The position numbers and the translations under genes were made by a program. The notes under the pieces were generated by a model, which was not told the origin of the DNA, did no database searches, and worked only from the letters and a program-made list of their open reading frames with translations. From contig JAFLCY010000012.1 of assembly GCA_017303485.1 (NCBI GenBank), positions 1 through 56,455 on the forward strand: DNA of 56,455 bases, written 5' to 3'. Positions 24,637 through 32,705 of this stretch are shown here, piece by piece; position 1 is the first letter of the stretch; each line of letters starts with the position of its first letter. Source of the stretch: Rhodobacterales bacterium (GTDB taxonomy: Bacteria; Pseudomonadota; Alphaproteobacteria; Rhodobacterales; Rhodobacteraceae).

Positions 24637-24900
24637 TTACTGGCAGTTGGCGATGTACTTCTGGCCGTACTGGTCGCGGTAGTAGCACTTGCCAGGCTGC
24701 TGCGCCGGGCCAATCAGCTGCGAGGCGACGATGCCCACGGCCGCGCCCGCGATGGCGCCCTTGGTCCGGTCCGAATCCGACGAGATCGCCGCGCCCACCG
24801 CAGCGCCGCCGACGGCACCGATGGCTGCGTTCTGCTCGGCCGGCGTGCATGCCGCCAGCGCCAGGGTCAGGATCGGAAGGGTCAGTAGAAGATGTTTCAT
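24637..24900 (-). CDS. Glycine-zipper lipoprotein
   Basis: An 87-residue lipoprotein. The signal peptide MKHLLLTLPILTLALAAC ends in a lipobox (LALAAC), so the mature protein starts at the acylated Cys18. It continues with a glycine-zipper repeat (AAIGAVGGAAVGAAI and AIAGAAVGIVASQL), two short membrane-active helices, and a polar tail with two cysteines (GKCYYRDQYGQKYIANC). Such proteins associate with the outer membrane; YMGG-like members are often stress-linked, but no function is assigned. ATG 24900 is preferred because it opens directly on the signal peptide. It resembles the 42798 lipoprotein in layout. Confidence 0.82.
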   Translation of the reverse strand: MKHLLLTLPILTLALAACTPAEQNAAIGAVGGAAVGAAISSDSDRTKGAIAGAAVGIVASQLIGPAQQPGKCYYRDQYGQKYIANCQ

Positions 24901-24994
24901 GGATATGCTCCGGGTTGTGAGTCGGCTGACGGACATTAGCTGTCTAACCCCCGCTTGGGGCTGCAAAAAGGCGAGATGGGCGAAAATTCACCGA

Positions 24995-25020
24995 TCCGGT
25001 GCTGCGCCTGCACCACCGGA
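24995..25020 (-). terminator. Terminator of gabT
   Basis: TCCGGTGCTGC (24995-25005) pairs with GCACCACCGGA (25010-25020) with one mismatch and a four-base loop. Read on the minus strand it is followed within eight bases by GAATTTTCG. Confidence 0.65.
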
Positions 25021-25045
25021 CCGGCCCGCCCGTTCCCCCTGGGGC

Positions 25046-26320
25046 CTACTGCCGCGCCGCCGCGACCGAGGCTTCGAGGATATCCATCGCCTCGGCGAAA
25101 TGCGCATCCGGGATGGTGATCGGCGCCAGGAAGCGGACCACGTTGCCATAGACCCCGCAGGTGAGGAGCAGAAGGCCGCGCTTCAGCGCCTCCAGCCGCA
25201 CCCGGTTGGTGAAGCCCGCATCCGGCTCCTTGGTGCCGGGATTGGCGAATTCCACCGCGACCATGAAGCCCGGCCCGCGGATGTCCACGATCTCCGGCGC
25301 GGTCGAGCGGATCGCCTCCAGCCGCTGCTTCAGCCGCGAACCCAGCTCATTCGCCCGGGCGCAAAGGTCTTCCTCCTCGATCACGTCCAGGACGGCATTG
25401 GCCGCCGCGATCCCCAGCGGGTTCCCGGCATAGGTGCCGCCCAGACCGCCCGGATTGGCCGCATCCATCAGTTCCGCCTTGCCGGTCACCGCCGCCAGCG
25501 GCAGCCCGCCGGCCAGACCCTTGGCCATCGTCGTCAGGTCCGCCGCAACCCCGTGCATCTCCATCGCGAAGAGGTTCCCGGTCCGCGCAAAGCCGGTCTG
25601 CACCTCGTCGGCGATCATCACGATGCCATGCTGGTCGCAAAGCGCCCGGATCGCCTTCACCAGATCGGTCGGCGCAGGGTTGAAGCCGCCTTCACCCTGC
25701 ACCGGCTCGAAGATGATCGCGGCGACGCGGGCCGGGTCGAGATCGGCCTTGAACAGCTTTTCGATCCCCGCCATCGCATCCTTGGTCGAAATCCCCTGCG
25801 GACCCATCGGGAAGGGCACATGGAAGACGCCCGGCATCATCGAGCCGAAGCCCTTCTTGTAGGGTTCCACCTTGCCGGTCAGTGCCATGCCCATGAAGGT
25901 CCGGCCATGGAAGCCGCCGCCAAAGGCGATCACGGCATCGCGGCCCGTGGCGATACGGGCGATCTTGATCGCATTCTCGCAGGCTTCGGCGCCGGTGGTC
26001 ACGAAGATCGTCTTCTTCTTGAAATTGCCCGGAACCTTCTCGTTCAGGCGTTCCGCCAGCCGGATGTAGTTCTCATAGGGCATCACCTGATGGCAGGTAT
26101 GGGTGAACTTGGTCATCTGGTTCGCCACCGCCGCCATCACTTTGGGGTGGCAATGCCCGGTGTTCACCACCGCGATCCCGGCGGCAAAGTCGATGTAGCG
26201 GTTGCCCTCGATGTCCCAGACCTCGGAGTTCAGTGCCTTGTCGGCATAGATCTGTGTCATCATCCCCACCCCGCGCGAGATGGCTTCGTCGCGGCGCTTG
26301 GCTACTTCTGCGTTCAGCAT
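25046..26320 (-). CDS. gabT: 4-Aminobutyrate--2-oxoglutarate transaminase
   Basis: A 424-residue class III PLP aminotransferase. Signatures: IDFAAGIAVVNTGHCHPKV near the N-terminus, VTTGAEACENAIKIAR, IADEVQTGFARTG, and the PLP lysine in TMAKGLAGGLPLAAV. Length and motifs fit GabT, which transfers the amino group of GABA to 2-oxoglutarate, giving succinate semialdehyde. ATG 26320 opens on MLNAEVAKRRDEAIS, the common GabT start; an in-frame upstream ATG is without similarity. No gabD is adjacent. It is divergent from dprA. Confidence 0.9.
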   Translation of the reverse strand: MLNAEVAKRRDEAISRGVGMMTQIYADKALNSEVWDIEGNRYIDFAAGIAVVNTGHCHPKVMAAVANQMTKFTHTCHQVMPYENYIRLAERLNEKVPGNFKKKTIFVTTGAEACENAIKIARIATGRDAVIAFGGGFHGRTFMGMALTGKVEPYKKGFGSMMPGVFHVPFPMGPQGISTKDAMAGIEKLFKADLDPARVAAIIFEPVQGEGGFNPAPTDLVKAIRALCDQHGIVMIADEVQTGFARTGNLFAMEMHGVAADLTTMAKGLAGGLPLAAVTGKAELMDAANPGGLGGTYAGNPLGIAAANAVLDVIEEEDLCARANELGSRLKQRLEAIRSTAPEIVDIRGPGFMVAVEFANPGTKEPDAGFTNRVRLEALKRGLLLLTCGVYGNVVRFLAPITIPDAHFAEAMDILEASVAAARQ

Positions 26321-26438
26321 GGTCTTGCTCCCAAAGACATGATGGCAGCCCCGCGGATCAGACTCAGGCCCCGGGCTTTGCGCCATTTGATCAAATATCC
26401 GCGTCGGGTTCAATCCTTCCTGCGGGGACCATCGCGAT

Positions 26439-26454
26439 TAAGCAGTCGTTAACC
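26439..26454 (+). promoter_or_regulatory. CtrA-type box upstream of dprA
   Basis: TTAA (26439-26442), seven bases, then TTAAC (26450-26454): a complete match to the alphaproteobacterial CtrA consensus TTAA-N7-TTAAC. It lies 44 bases before the dprA start codon in the gap divergent with gabT. Confidence 0.7.
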
Positions 26455-26497
26455 TTCCCCGGTGCAACCTGCCGCTGCGAACGAGGCGAGGGCCAGC

Positions 26498-27649
26498 ATG
26501 GCGGACGGGCAGCTTTCCACCCCACCCCACTCCACATTCCAGACCGAGGATGACCGTCTCGACCGGCTTCGCCTCGTCCGCTCCCGCCGTGTCGGCGCCG
26601 TCACCTTTCATCGGCTGATCGCCGAACATGGGTCAGCCCGTGCCGCGCTGGCCGCCCTTCCCGCCATCGCTTGCGCGGCGGGGGTGGAGGATTATGAGGT
26701 CTGCCCCCTTGGCGTCGCCCAGGCCGAACTCAAGCAGGGCCGGGCGCTTGGCGCGCGGCTGCTGGTGCATGGCGAAGCCGATTACCCGCAGGCCCTGACC
26801 GACGTCCCCGACGCGCCGCCGGTCCTCTGGGCTATGGGCGACATCGCGCTCTTGAACAGCCCCGCCATCGGTATGGTCGGCGCCCGCAACGCCTCGTCGC
26901 TCGGTACCCGCATGGCGCGCCGCCTCGGCCTCGGCCTGTCCGAGGCCGGGTTCACCGTGATCTCCGGACTTGCCCGCGGCATCGACGCCGCCGCGCATGA
27001 GGCCGCGCTGGAAGGTCAGGGCCGCACCGTCGCCGTCATGGCCGGTGGCGTGGACGTGATCTACCCCGCCGAAAATGCCGCCCTTGCCACGGCCATCGAC
27101 GCCGCCGGCTGCCGGATCAGCGAACACCCGCCGGGCCTTGAACCCCAGGCCCGGCATTTCCCCCTGCGCAACCGCATCGTTGCCGGGCTTTCGCGTGCCG
27201 TCATCGTGGTCGAGGCCGCCGCCAAATCCGGCAGCCTGATCACCGCCCGCGCCGCCCTCGACTACGGGCGCGAGGTCATGGCCGTCCCCGGCCACCCGTT
27301 CGACGCCCGCGCCTCGGGCTGCAACATCCTCATCCGCGATGGTGCCCTCCTGGTCCGTGGCCCGCAGGATGTGCTGGAAGCCTTGGGCGCACCCTGCGCG
27401 GCCCGACCCGAACCCGAACTGCGCCTGCAGCAACTCCCCGGCCCCACCGTCCCCCAGCGCCCGCTGAAGGAGGTGGCGCTTCTCCACTCGATGATCCTGA
27501 ACCGCCTCGGCCCCAGCCCGCTGGCCGAGGATCAGCTGATGCGCGACCTGAACGTCACCTCCGCCCAACTGGCGCCCGAACTGCTGGTGCTGGAACTTGA
27601 CGGACGCATCGCCCGCCAGCCCGGCGGGCTCCTGGCCCGGGTCGAGTAG
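26498..27649 (+). CDS. dprA: DNA-processing protein DprA (Smf)
   Basis: A 383-residue protein. DprA loads RecA on incoming single-stranded DNA and protects it after uptake. The Rossmann-like core includes VGARNASSLGTRMARRLG, ISGLARGIDAAAHEAAL, MAGGVDVIYPAEN, and RFPLRNRIVAG-type RHFPLRNRIVAGLS, then VVEAAAKSGSLITARAALDYGRE. A C-terminal winged-helix-like part (about 300-383) follows. ATG 26498 is chosen; GTG 26462 is the alternative. A CtrA box lies upstream. In Rhodobacter capsulatus, DprA is needed for receipt of gene-transfer-agent DNA under CtrA control. dprA followed by topA is a widespread order. Confidence 0.92.
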   Translation: MADGQLSTPPHSTFQTEDDRLDRLRLVRSRRVGAVTFHRLIAEHGSARAALAALPAIACAAGVEDYEVCPLGVAQAELKQGRALGARLLVHGEADYPQALTDVPDAPPVLWAMGDIALLNSPAIGMVGARNASSLGTRMARRLGLGLSEAGFTVISGLARGIDAAAHEAALEGQGRTVAVMAGGVDVIYPAENAALATAIDAAGCRISEHPPGLEPQARHFPLRNRIVAGLSRAVIVVEAAAKSGSLITARAALDYGREVMAVPGHPFDARASGCNILIRDGALLVRGPQDVLEALGAPCAARPEPELRLQQLPGPTVPQRPLKEVALLHSMILNRLGPSPLAEDQLMRDLNVTSAQLAPELLVLELDGRIARQPGGLLARVE

Positions 27650-27667
27650 GGTGGGCAATCTGCCCAC
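27647..27667 (+). terminator. Stop-codon-associated hairpin repeat (copy 2) after dprA
   Basis: TAGGGTGGGCAATC starts on the dprA stop codon and repeats the sequence at 1162. Here the hairpin is perfect: GTGGGCA (27651-27657), loop ATC, TGCCCAC (27661-27667). It lacks a T-run. Confidence 0.55.
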
Positions 27668-27988
27668 GGTCCGCGCCGAAAGCCGATTCGCCGCTATTGG
27701 TTAACATCCACCGTGCCAGACGTGCGTATGCATGGAAGGCATACTGAAATCATACGCCAGGAATACGCCTCGATCTCCAGAAAACCGCCGGTTTAAATCA
27801 GCGTTCCCAATAGCTTGCCGCCAACCCTCCGATCTCGCCCCTCCCATAGCGTGCATTTCGCTTCACCTTTGCAAAACCATCCTCCTGTCATCCCCGCGCG
27901 ACGCCTCGTTCCGCCCCCCGGTTGACAACCGCGTTTCTTCTCCCACATGTTGCCGCGCCATTTGCAGGGCGCGGGAGCTTCAGGAAAA
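27668..27988 (+). promoter_or_regulatory. Intergenic region with topA promoter
   Basis: This 321-base stretch has no supported gene; frames across it have no start signal or similarity. Near its end TTGACA (27922-27927) and CATGTT (27946-27951) are 18 bases apart and form a plausible sigma-70 promoter, about 38 bases before the topA ATG. A TTAAC half-site at 27703 is isolated. The upstream two thirds show nothing else I can interpret. Confidence 0.55.
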
Positions 27989-30580
27989 ATGCCAGTCGTC
28001 GTCGTCGAATCCCCCGCCAAGGCCAAGACAATCAACAAATATCTCGGCCCGGACTTCACCGTCCTCGCCTCTTACGGCCATGTCCGCGACCTGCCTGCCA
28101 AGGACGGCTCCGTCGACCCCGAGCATGGATTCGACATGCTCTGGGAGGTTGCCCCCGAGTCGAAAAAACACGTCCGCGCCATTGCCGAGGCGCTGAAATC
28201 CGACGACACCCTGATCCTTGCGACCGACCCCGATCGCGAGGGCGAGGCGATCAGCTGGCATCTGAAGGAAGCCCTGCAAAGCTCTCTGAAGAAAGGCAAA
28301 AACGTCGCCCGCGTTACTTTCAACGCCATCACGAAAGACGCCGTGACCAAGGCGATGAAGGAACCCCGCGACATCGACACGCCGCTTGTCGAGGCCTATC
28401 TCGCCCGCCGCGCGCTGGACTATCTCGTCGGCTTCACCCTCTCCCCCGTCCTCTGGCGCAAGCTTCCCGGCGCGAAATCCGCCGGCCGGGTGCAGTCCGT
28501 TTGCCTCCGTCTGATCGTCGAGCGGGAAATGGAGATCGAGGCCTTCAAGGCCCAGGAATACTGGACCGTCAAGGCCGTCTTCCGCACCCCGCGCGGGCAG
28601 GAATTCGAGGCCGGGATGGTCACCCTTGGCGGCAAGAAGCTGGCGAAGTTCGACATCCCCACCGCCACCGCCGCCGAACTCGCCGTCCAGGCCGCGAAAT
28701 CCCGTGATTTCAAGGTCATGGCGGTTGAATCGAAGCCCGCGACCCGCAACCCCTGGCCGCCCTTCATGACCTCGACCCTCCAGCAGGAGGCATCCCGCAA
28801 GTACGGCATGGGCGCCAAGCAATGCATGAACGCCGCGCAACGCCTCTATGAGGCGGGCTACATTACCTACATGCGAACCGACGGCATCGACATGGCCCCC
28901 GAAGCGGTGATGGCCGCCCGCGACGAGATCAAGCGTCGTTTCGGGCCGGACTACGTTCCGGATTCTCCCCGCATGTACAAGAACAAGGCCAAGAATGCTC
29001 AGGAAGCACATGAATGCATCCGGCCGACCGACATGGGCCTCGGACCGGAGAAGATCCGGGTCGAGGATGACCAGCGCAAGCTCTACGACCTGATCTGGAA
29101 GCGCACCATCAGCAGCCAGATGGCCGCCGCGCGGCTGGAGCGGACGGCTGTCGACGTGACCTCGCCGGACGGTGAGGTCGGGTTCCGCGCGAACGGGCAG
29201 GTAGTTCTCTTCGACGGCTACCTAAAGGTCTACGATCAGGGCCGCGACGACGAGGACGAGGACGAAGGCCGCCTGCCGCAGGTGATGCAGGGCGAGGCGC
29301 TGGCCAAGGGCGCCATCACCCCCGACCAGCATTTCACCCAGCCCCCGCCGCGCTATACCGAGGCGACGCTGGTCAAGCGGATGGAGGAGCTTGGGATCGG
29401 GCGGCCCTCGACCTATGCCTCGATCCTGACCACCATCGTCGACCGCGAATATGTGCGGAAGGACAAGAACCGCCTCTTCCCGGAAGACAAGGGGCGGCTG
29501 GTGACGGCCTTCCTTGCGAACTTCTTCAAGCGCTATGTCGAGTATGATTTCACCGCCGACCTTGAGGCGGAACTGGACGACGTCTCCGCCGGCGACCGCG
29601 ACTACAAGGACGTGCTGGCCCGCTTCTGGCGCGACTTCTCGGCGGCGATTGCCGAGACGGCGGACCTTCGCATCGGCGAAGTGCTGGAGAAGCTGGACGA
29701 TTTTCTCGCTCCCCATCTCTACCCCGCGCGGGCGGATGGCGGCGATCCCCGGATCTGCCCGACCTGCGGCACCGGGCGGCTGCACCTGAAGACGGCGCGG
29801 TCGGGCGGGGCCTTCATCGGCTGCGGCAACTATCCGGAATGCCGGTATACGCGGCCTCTGGCTGGCGATGCGGAATCCGTCGCCTCGGATGGCCGCATTC
29901 TGGGGCAGGACGAGAACGGCGTGGAGATTTCGCTGCGGGCGGGCCGGTTCGGGCCTTACATCCAGCGCGGCGAGGCCAGCGAAGCCAACCCCAAGCCCGA
30001 CCGGGCGAGCCTCCCGAAAGGCTGGACGCCCGACAGCCTGACGCTGGATCGCGCCCTGTCCCTGCTCTCGCTCCCGCGCGAGGTCGGCAAGCACCCCGAA
30101 GATGGCGTGCTGGTCGAGGCCGGGATCGGGCGCTTCGGGCCCTATGTGAAACATGGCACGGTCTATGCCAACATCCCGGAGGTGGAGGAGGTTTTCACCA
30201 TCGGGATGAACCGCGCGGTCGAGGTGCTGGCCCAGAAGGCAAGTCGTGGTCGCGGGCGGGCCGCACCCGCGGGGCCGTTGAAGGTGCTGGGGGCGCATCC
30301 AGATGGGGGTGAGGTCCAGGTCATGCCGGGGAAATACGGGCCTTACGTCAAGTGGGAAAAGGTGAACGCGACACTGCCGAAGGGGGTGGAGCCCGAGACG
30401 GTGACGCTGGAGGAGGCTCTGGTCCTGATCGCCGAGAAGGCAGGCAAGTCGGGGGCGAAGAAGAAGGCCGCACCGAAGAAGGCGGCGGCGAAGAAGGCTC
30501 CTGCGGCGAAGAAAGCCCCGGCGAAGAAGGTGACTGCCAAGAAGGCTCCGGCGAAGGAGAAGGTGGCGAAGGCGGAGTGA
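27989..30580 (+). CDS. topA: DNA topoisomerase I
   Basis: An 863-residue type IA topoisomerase that relaxes negative supercoils. The Toprim domain opens VVVVESPAKAKTINKYLG and includes ATDPDREGEAISWHL. The active-site tyrosine is Tyr294 in ITYMRTDGID. One four-cysteine zinc ribbon is present (CPTCGTGRL ... CGNYPEC, about residues 590-617), followed by three GRFGPY/GKYGPY repeats. The protein ends in a tail of about 40 residues made of repeated AKKAP-like units, a flexible basic extension typical of high-GC bacteria that binds DNA. ATG 27989 has AGGA upstream. It follows dprA by 339 bases with its own promoter. Confidence 0.95.
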   Translation: MPVVVVESPAKAKTINKYLGPDFTVLASYGHVRDLPAKDGSVDPEHGFDMLWEVAPESKKHVRAIAEALKSDDTLILATDPDREGEAISWHLKEALQSSLKKGKNVARVTFNAITKDAVTKAMKEPRDIDTPLVEAYLARRALDYLVGFTLSPVLWRKLPGAKSAGRVQSVCLRLIVEREMEIEAFKAQEYWTVKAVFRTPRGQEFEAGMVTLGGKKLAKFDIPTATAAELAVQAAKSRDFKVMAVESKPATRNPWPPFMTSTLQQEASRKYGMGAKQCMNAAQRLYEAGYITYMRTDGIDMAPEAVMAARDEIKRRFGPDYVPDSPRMYKNKAKNAQEAHECIRPTDMGLGPEKIRVEDDQRKLYDLIWKRTISSQMAAARLERTAVDVTSPDGEVGFRANGQVVLFDGYLKVYDQGRDDEDEDEGRLPQVMQGEALAKGAITPDQHFTQPPPRYTEATLVKRMEELGIGRPSTYASILTTIVDREYVRKDKNRLFPEDKGRLVTAFLANFFKRYVEYDFTADLEAELDDVSAGDRDYKDVLARFWRDFSAAIAETADLRIGEVLEKLDDFLAPHLYPARADGGDPRICPTCGTGRLHLKTARSGGAFIGCGNYPECRYTRPLAGDAESVASDGRILGQDENGVEISLRAGRFGPYIQRGEASEANPKPDRASLPKGWTPDSLTLDRALSLLSLPREVGKHPEDGVLVEAGIGRFGPYVKHGTVYANIPEVEEVFTIGMNRAVEVLAQKASRGRGRAAPAGPLKVLGAHPDGGEVQVMPGKYGPYVKWEKVNATLPKGVEPETVTLEEALVLIAEKAGKSGAKKKAAPKKAAAKKAPAAKKAPAKKVTAKKAPAKEKVAKAE

Positions 30581-30679
30581 CTGCCCGCCCGTGGGCACTT
30601 TGCTGAAGCGTGGAAAATCAATGGGTTGGTCGCTGGCGTTTACGCCAGGTTAACCTTGATGCCGCAAGCCTGGGGACGG

Positions 30680-30753
30680 CTCCTCGGGCACTTCGTACAC
30701 TCCTCGCAGGGGTGCGCAGACCCTTCCGACGAGTGCACGAAGTGCTCGAGGAG
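30680..30753. repeat. Dispersed convergent-junction palindrome, copy C
   Basis: A long stem: 30680-30706 pairs with 30727-30753 at 24 of 27 positions around a 20-base loop. Both arms carry the family frame CTCCTCG...CTTCG...CTCCTCG, but with CACTTCGT and CACGAAGTG in place of GACTTCGTC-type bases, so changes in one arm are matched in the other. It lies between topA and choV; the other bases of this 179-base gap (30581-30679) hold only a short CCC/GGG stem after topA. Confidence 0.8.
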
Positions 30754-30759
30754 GGGCCC

Positions 30760-31803
30760 CTAGCCCCGCGGGTTGATCAGCTTGGCCATCAGGCTTGCCG
30801 TCCGGACCATCCCCAGATTGCGGCCGTTGTCCGTCACCACCAGCTCGGCCACCCCCTTCGACATCAGGTCGAGGATATCCTTGACCGGCGTTTCGGCGGG
30901 CAGCTCGTGCGAGGTGGCAGAGGCCACGCCGGGCTCCATCACATCCCGCGCAGTCAGCACGCCCAGCGGGTTCATGTGGGCGACGAAATCCGCCACATAT
31001 TCGCTGACCGGATTGGCGATGATCTCGCGCGCGGTGCCGCACTGGACGATCCGGCCGCCCTCCATCAGCGCGATGCGGTTGCCGATCTTGAACGCCTCGT
31101 CGAGGTCATGGCTGACGAAGATGATCGTGCGCTTCAGTTTCCGTTGCAGGTCCAGCAGTTCATCCTGCAGCTTGGTGCGGATCAACGGGTCGAGCGCCGA
31201 GAAGGGCTCGTCCATCAGCAGGATCGGCGCCTCGGTCGCAAAGGCGCGGGCAAGGCCCACGCGCTGCTGCATGCCCCCCGACAGGTCGCCCACCTTGCGC
31301 TCGGCCCATTGGCTTAGGTTCACCAGTTCAAGCTGGGCATCGACACGGGGCCTGCGCGCCTCGGGCGACATGCCGGCAAGCTCCAGTCCAAGGCCCACGT
31401 TTTCCCGCACCGTGCGCCAGGGCAAGAGGCCGAACTGCTGGAAGACCATCGCCACCCGCGTCGCGCGCAACCGGCGCAGCGTCTCGGGGTTGGCCTTGGT
31501 GACCGAGACCATCTTGTCGTCCTCAAGCACCCGCACCTCGCCCCGGACCACCGGGTTCAACGCGTTTACCCCGCGCAGCAGCGTGGATTTGCCCGAGCCG
31601 GAAAGCCCCATGAGAACAAGGATTTCGCCCTCGGCCACGGTCAGCGAGCAATCGTGGACGCCCAGCACCTGTCCAGTGGCCTGCTGCACCTCGGTCCGGG
31701 TCTTGCCCTGGTCCATCAGCGGCAGGGCGCGGTCGGGATGGTCGCCAAAAACGATGGAGACGCGGTCGAATTCTACGGCGGCCCGGCTTGTTGAACTGCT
31801 CAT
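30760..31803 (-). CDS. choV: Choline ABC transporter ATP-binding protein
   Basis: A 347-residue ATPase of the OpuA/ProV group. Walker A GLSGSGKST, Q-loop MVFQQFGLLPWRTV, signature LSGGMQQRVGLA, Walker B ILLMDEPFSALD. The C-terminal part has a CBS-like domain (RDVMEPGVA, ILDLMSKGVAELVVTDNGR), which in ProV-type proteins senses osmolarity or ligand. Context with choX, choW and betI identifies it as ChoV of the choline importer. Its start overlaps the choW stop by four bases (ATGA). Confidence 0.9.
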   Translation of the reverse strand: MSSSTSRAAVEFDRVSIVFGDHPDRALPLMDQGKTRTEVQQATGQVLGVHDCSLTVAEGEILVLMGLSGSGKSTLLRGVNALNPVVRGEVRVLEDDKMVSVTKANPETLRRLRATRVAMVFQQFGLLPWRTVRENVGLGLELAGMSPEARRPRVDAQLELVNLSQWAERKVGDLSGGMQQRVGLARAFATEAPILLMDEPFSALDPLIRTKLQDELLDLQRKLKRTIIFVSHDLDEAFKIGNRIALMEGGRIVQCGTAREIIANPVSEYVADFVAHMNPLGVLTARDVMEPGVASATSHELPAETPVKDILDLMSKGVAELVVTDNGRNLGMVRTASLMAKLINPRG

Positions 31804-32630
31804 TTCGTGACCCTCAGCATGCGGTCAAGCGCGATGGCGACGACGACGATGACGAAGCCGGATTCAAAGCCCTTGGCGGCATCGACATTGGCAAGCGCGC
31901 GCATCACCGGATTGCCAAGCCCCTTGGCGCCGACCATCGAGGCGATGACCACCATAGAGAGCGAAAGCATGATGGTCTGGTTCAGCCCTGCCATGATCTG
32001 CGGCCAGGCCCAGGGCAGTTCCACCTTCCACAGCCGCTGGCGGGGCGTGGCGCCAAAGGCGGTCGCGGCCTCCAATAGCGCGGTGGGTGTCGAGGCGACG
32101 CCAAGATGCGTCAGCCGGATCGGCGCGGGCAGGACGAAGATCACCGTGGCGATCAGGCCCGGCACCAGGCCGGTGCCGAAAAAGACGATGGCCGGGATCA
32201 GGTAGACAAAGGTCGGCAGCGTCTGCATCAGGTCGAGGATCGGGCTCATCGCGGCATAAAGCCGGGGCCGGTGCGCGGCGGCGATTCCGATCGGGATGCC
32301 AAGGCCAAGGCAGACCGCGCAGGAGGCGATGATCAGCGTCAGGCTTTCGGTGGTTTCCTTCCAGTAGCCCTGATTGATCACGAACAGCCAGCCGAGAGCG
32401 ATGCCAAGGCAGACCTTCCAGTTGCGCTGCAACACCCAGGTCAGGGCAACGAAAAGCGCCACGATGATCAGCGCGGGCGGGCCCTGCAACAGGAACAGGA
32501 TGCCGCTGATCAGCGATTCGAGGACCAGGGAAATGCCGTCGAAAATGACGGTCAGGTGGGTCTTCATCCAGTCGAATACGACCTTGGAATAAGCCCCGAC
32601 CGGGATTTTCCAAGCTGTCAGCCAGTCCAT
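31800..32630 (-). CDS. choW: Choline ABC transporter permease
   Basis: A 276-residue inner-membrane permease of the OpuAB/ProW type with about seven transmembrane helices. The EAA-like coupling loop is EAATAFGATPRQRLWKVELPWAWPQIMAGLNQT. The N-terminus (WLTAWKIPVGAYSKVVFDWM) resembles ChoW proteins. It lies 75 bases after choX, separated by a perfect hairpin, and is followed by choV with a four-base overlap. Expression should be lower than choX if the hairpin stabilises the upstream message. Confidence 0.9.
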   Translation of the reverse strand: MDWLTAWKIPVGAYSKVVFDWMKTHLTVIFDGISLVLESLISGILFLLQGPPALIIVALFVALTWVLQRNWKVCLGIALGWLFVINQGYWKETTESLTLIIASCAVCLGLGIPIGIAAAHRPRLYAAMSPILDLMQTLPTFVYLIPAIVFFGTGLVPGLIATVIFVLPAPIRLTHLGVASTPTALLEAATAFGATPRQRLWKVELPWAWPQIMAGLNQTIMLSLSMVVIASMVGAKGLGNPVMRALANVDAAKGFESGFVIVVVAIALDRMLRVTK

Positions 32631-32674
32631 TCTGTCTTCTCCCCCCGCGCGCGCCGGACCGTTCTGGTGGAATG

Positions 32675-32698
32675 GGCCCCGGGTTGGCTCCCGGGGCC
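32675..32698 (-). promoter_or_regulatory. Intercistronic hairpin between choX and choW
   Basis: GGCCCCGGG (32675-32683) and CCCGGGGCC (32690-32698) form a perfect nine-pair stem with a six-base loop, directly after the choX stop codon. Position after a binding-protein gene fits the known use of such stems to protect the upstream mRNA 3' end or partly terminate. Confidence 0.7.
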
Positions 32699-32705
32699 GT
32701 CCGGC

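Noticed and set aside
23373-24920. A long plus-strand frame opposite bioN, bioM and the lipoprotein gene
   Set aside because: It crosses three well-supported minus-strand genes and an intergenic terminator; no domain is visible.
30430-30580. A tandem DNA repeat at the end of topA
   Set aside because: It encodes the Lys/Ala-rich C-terminal tail usual for topoisomerase I of high-GC bacteria; the repetition is a protein-level feature.
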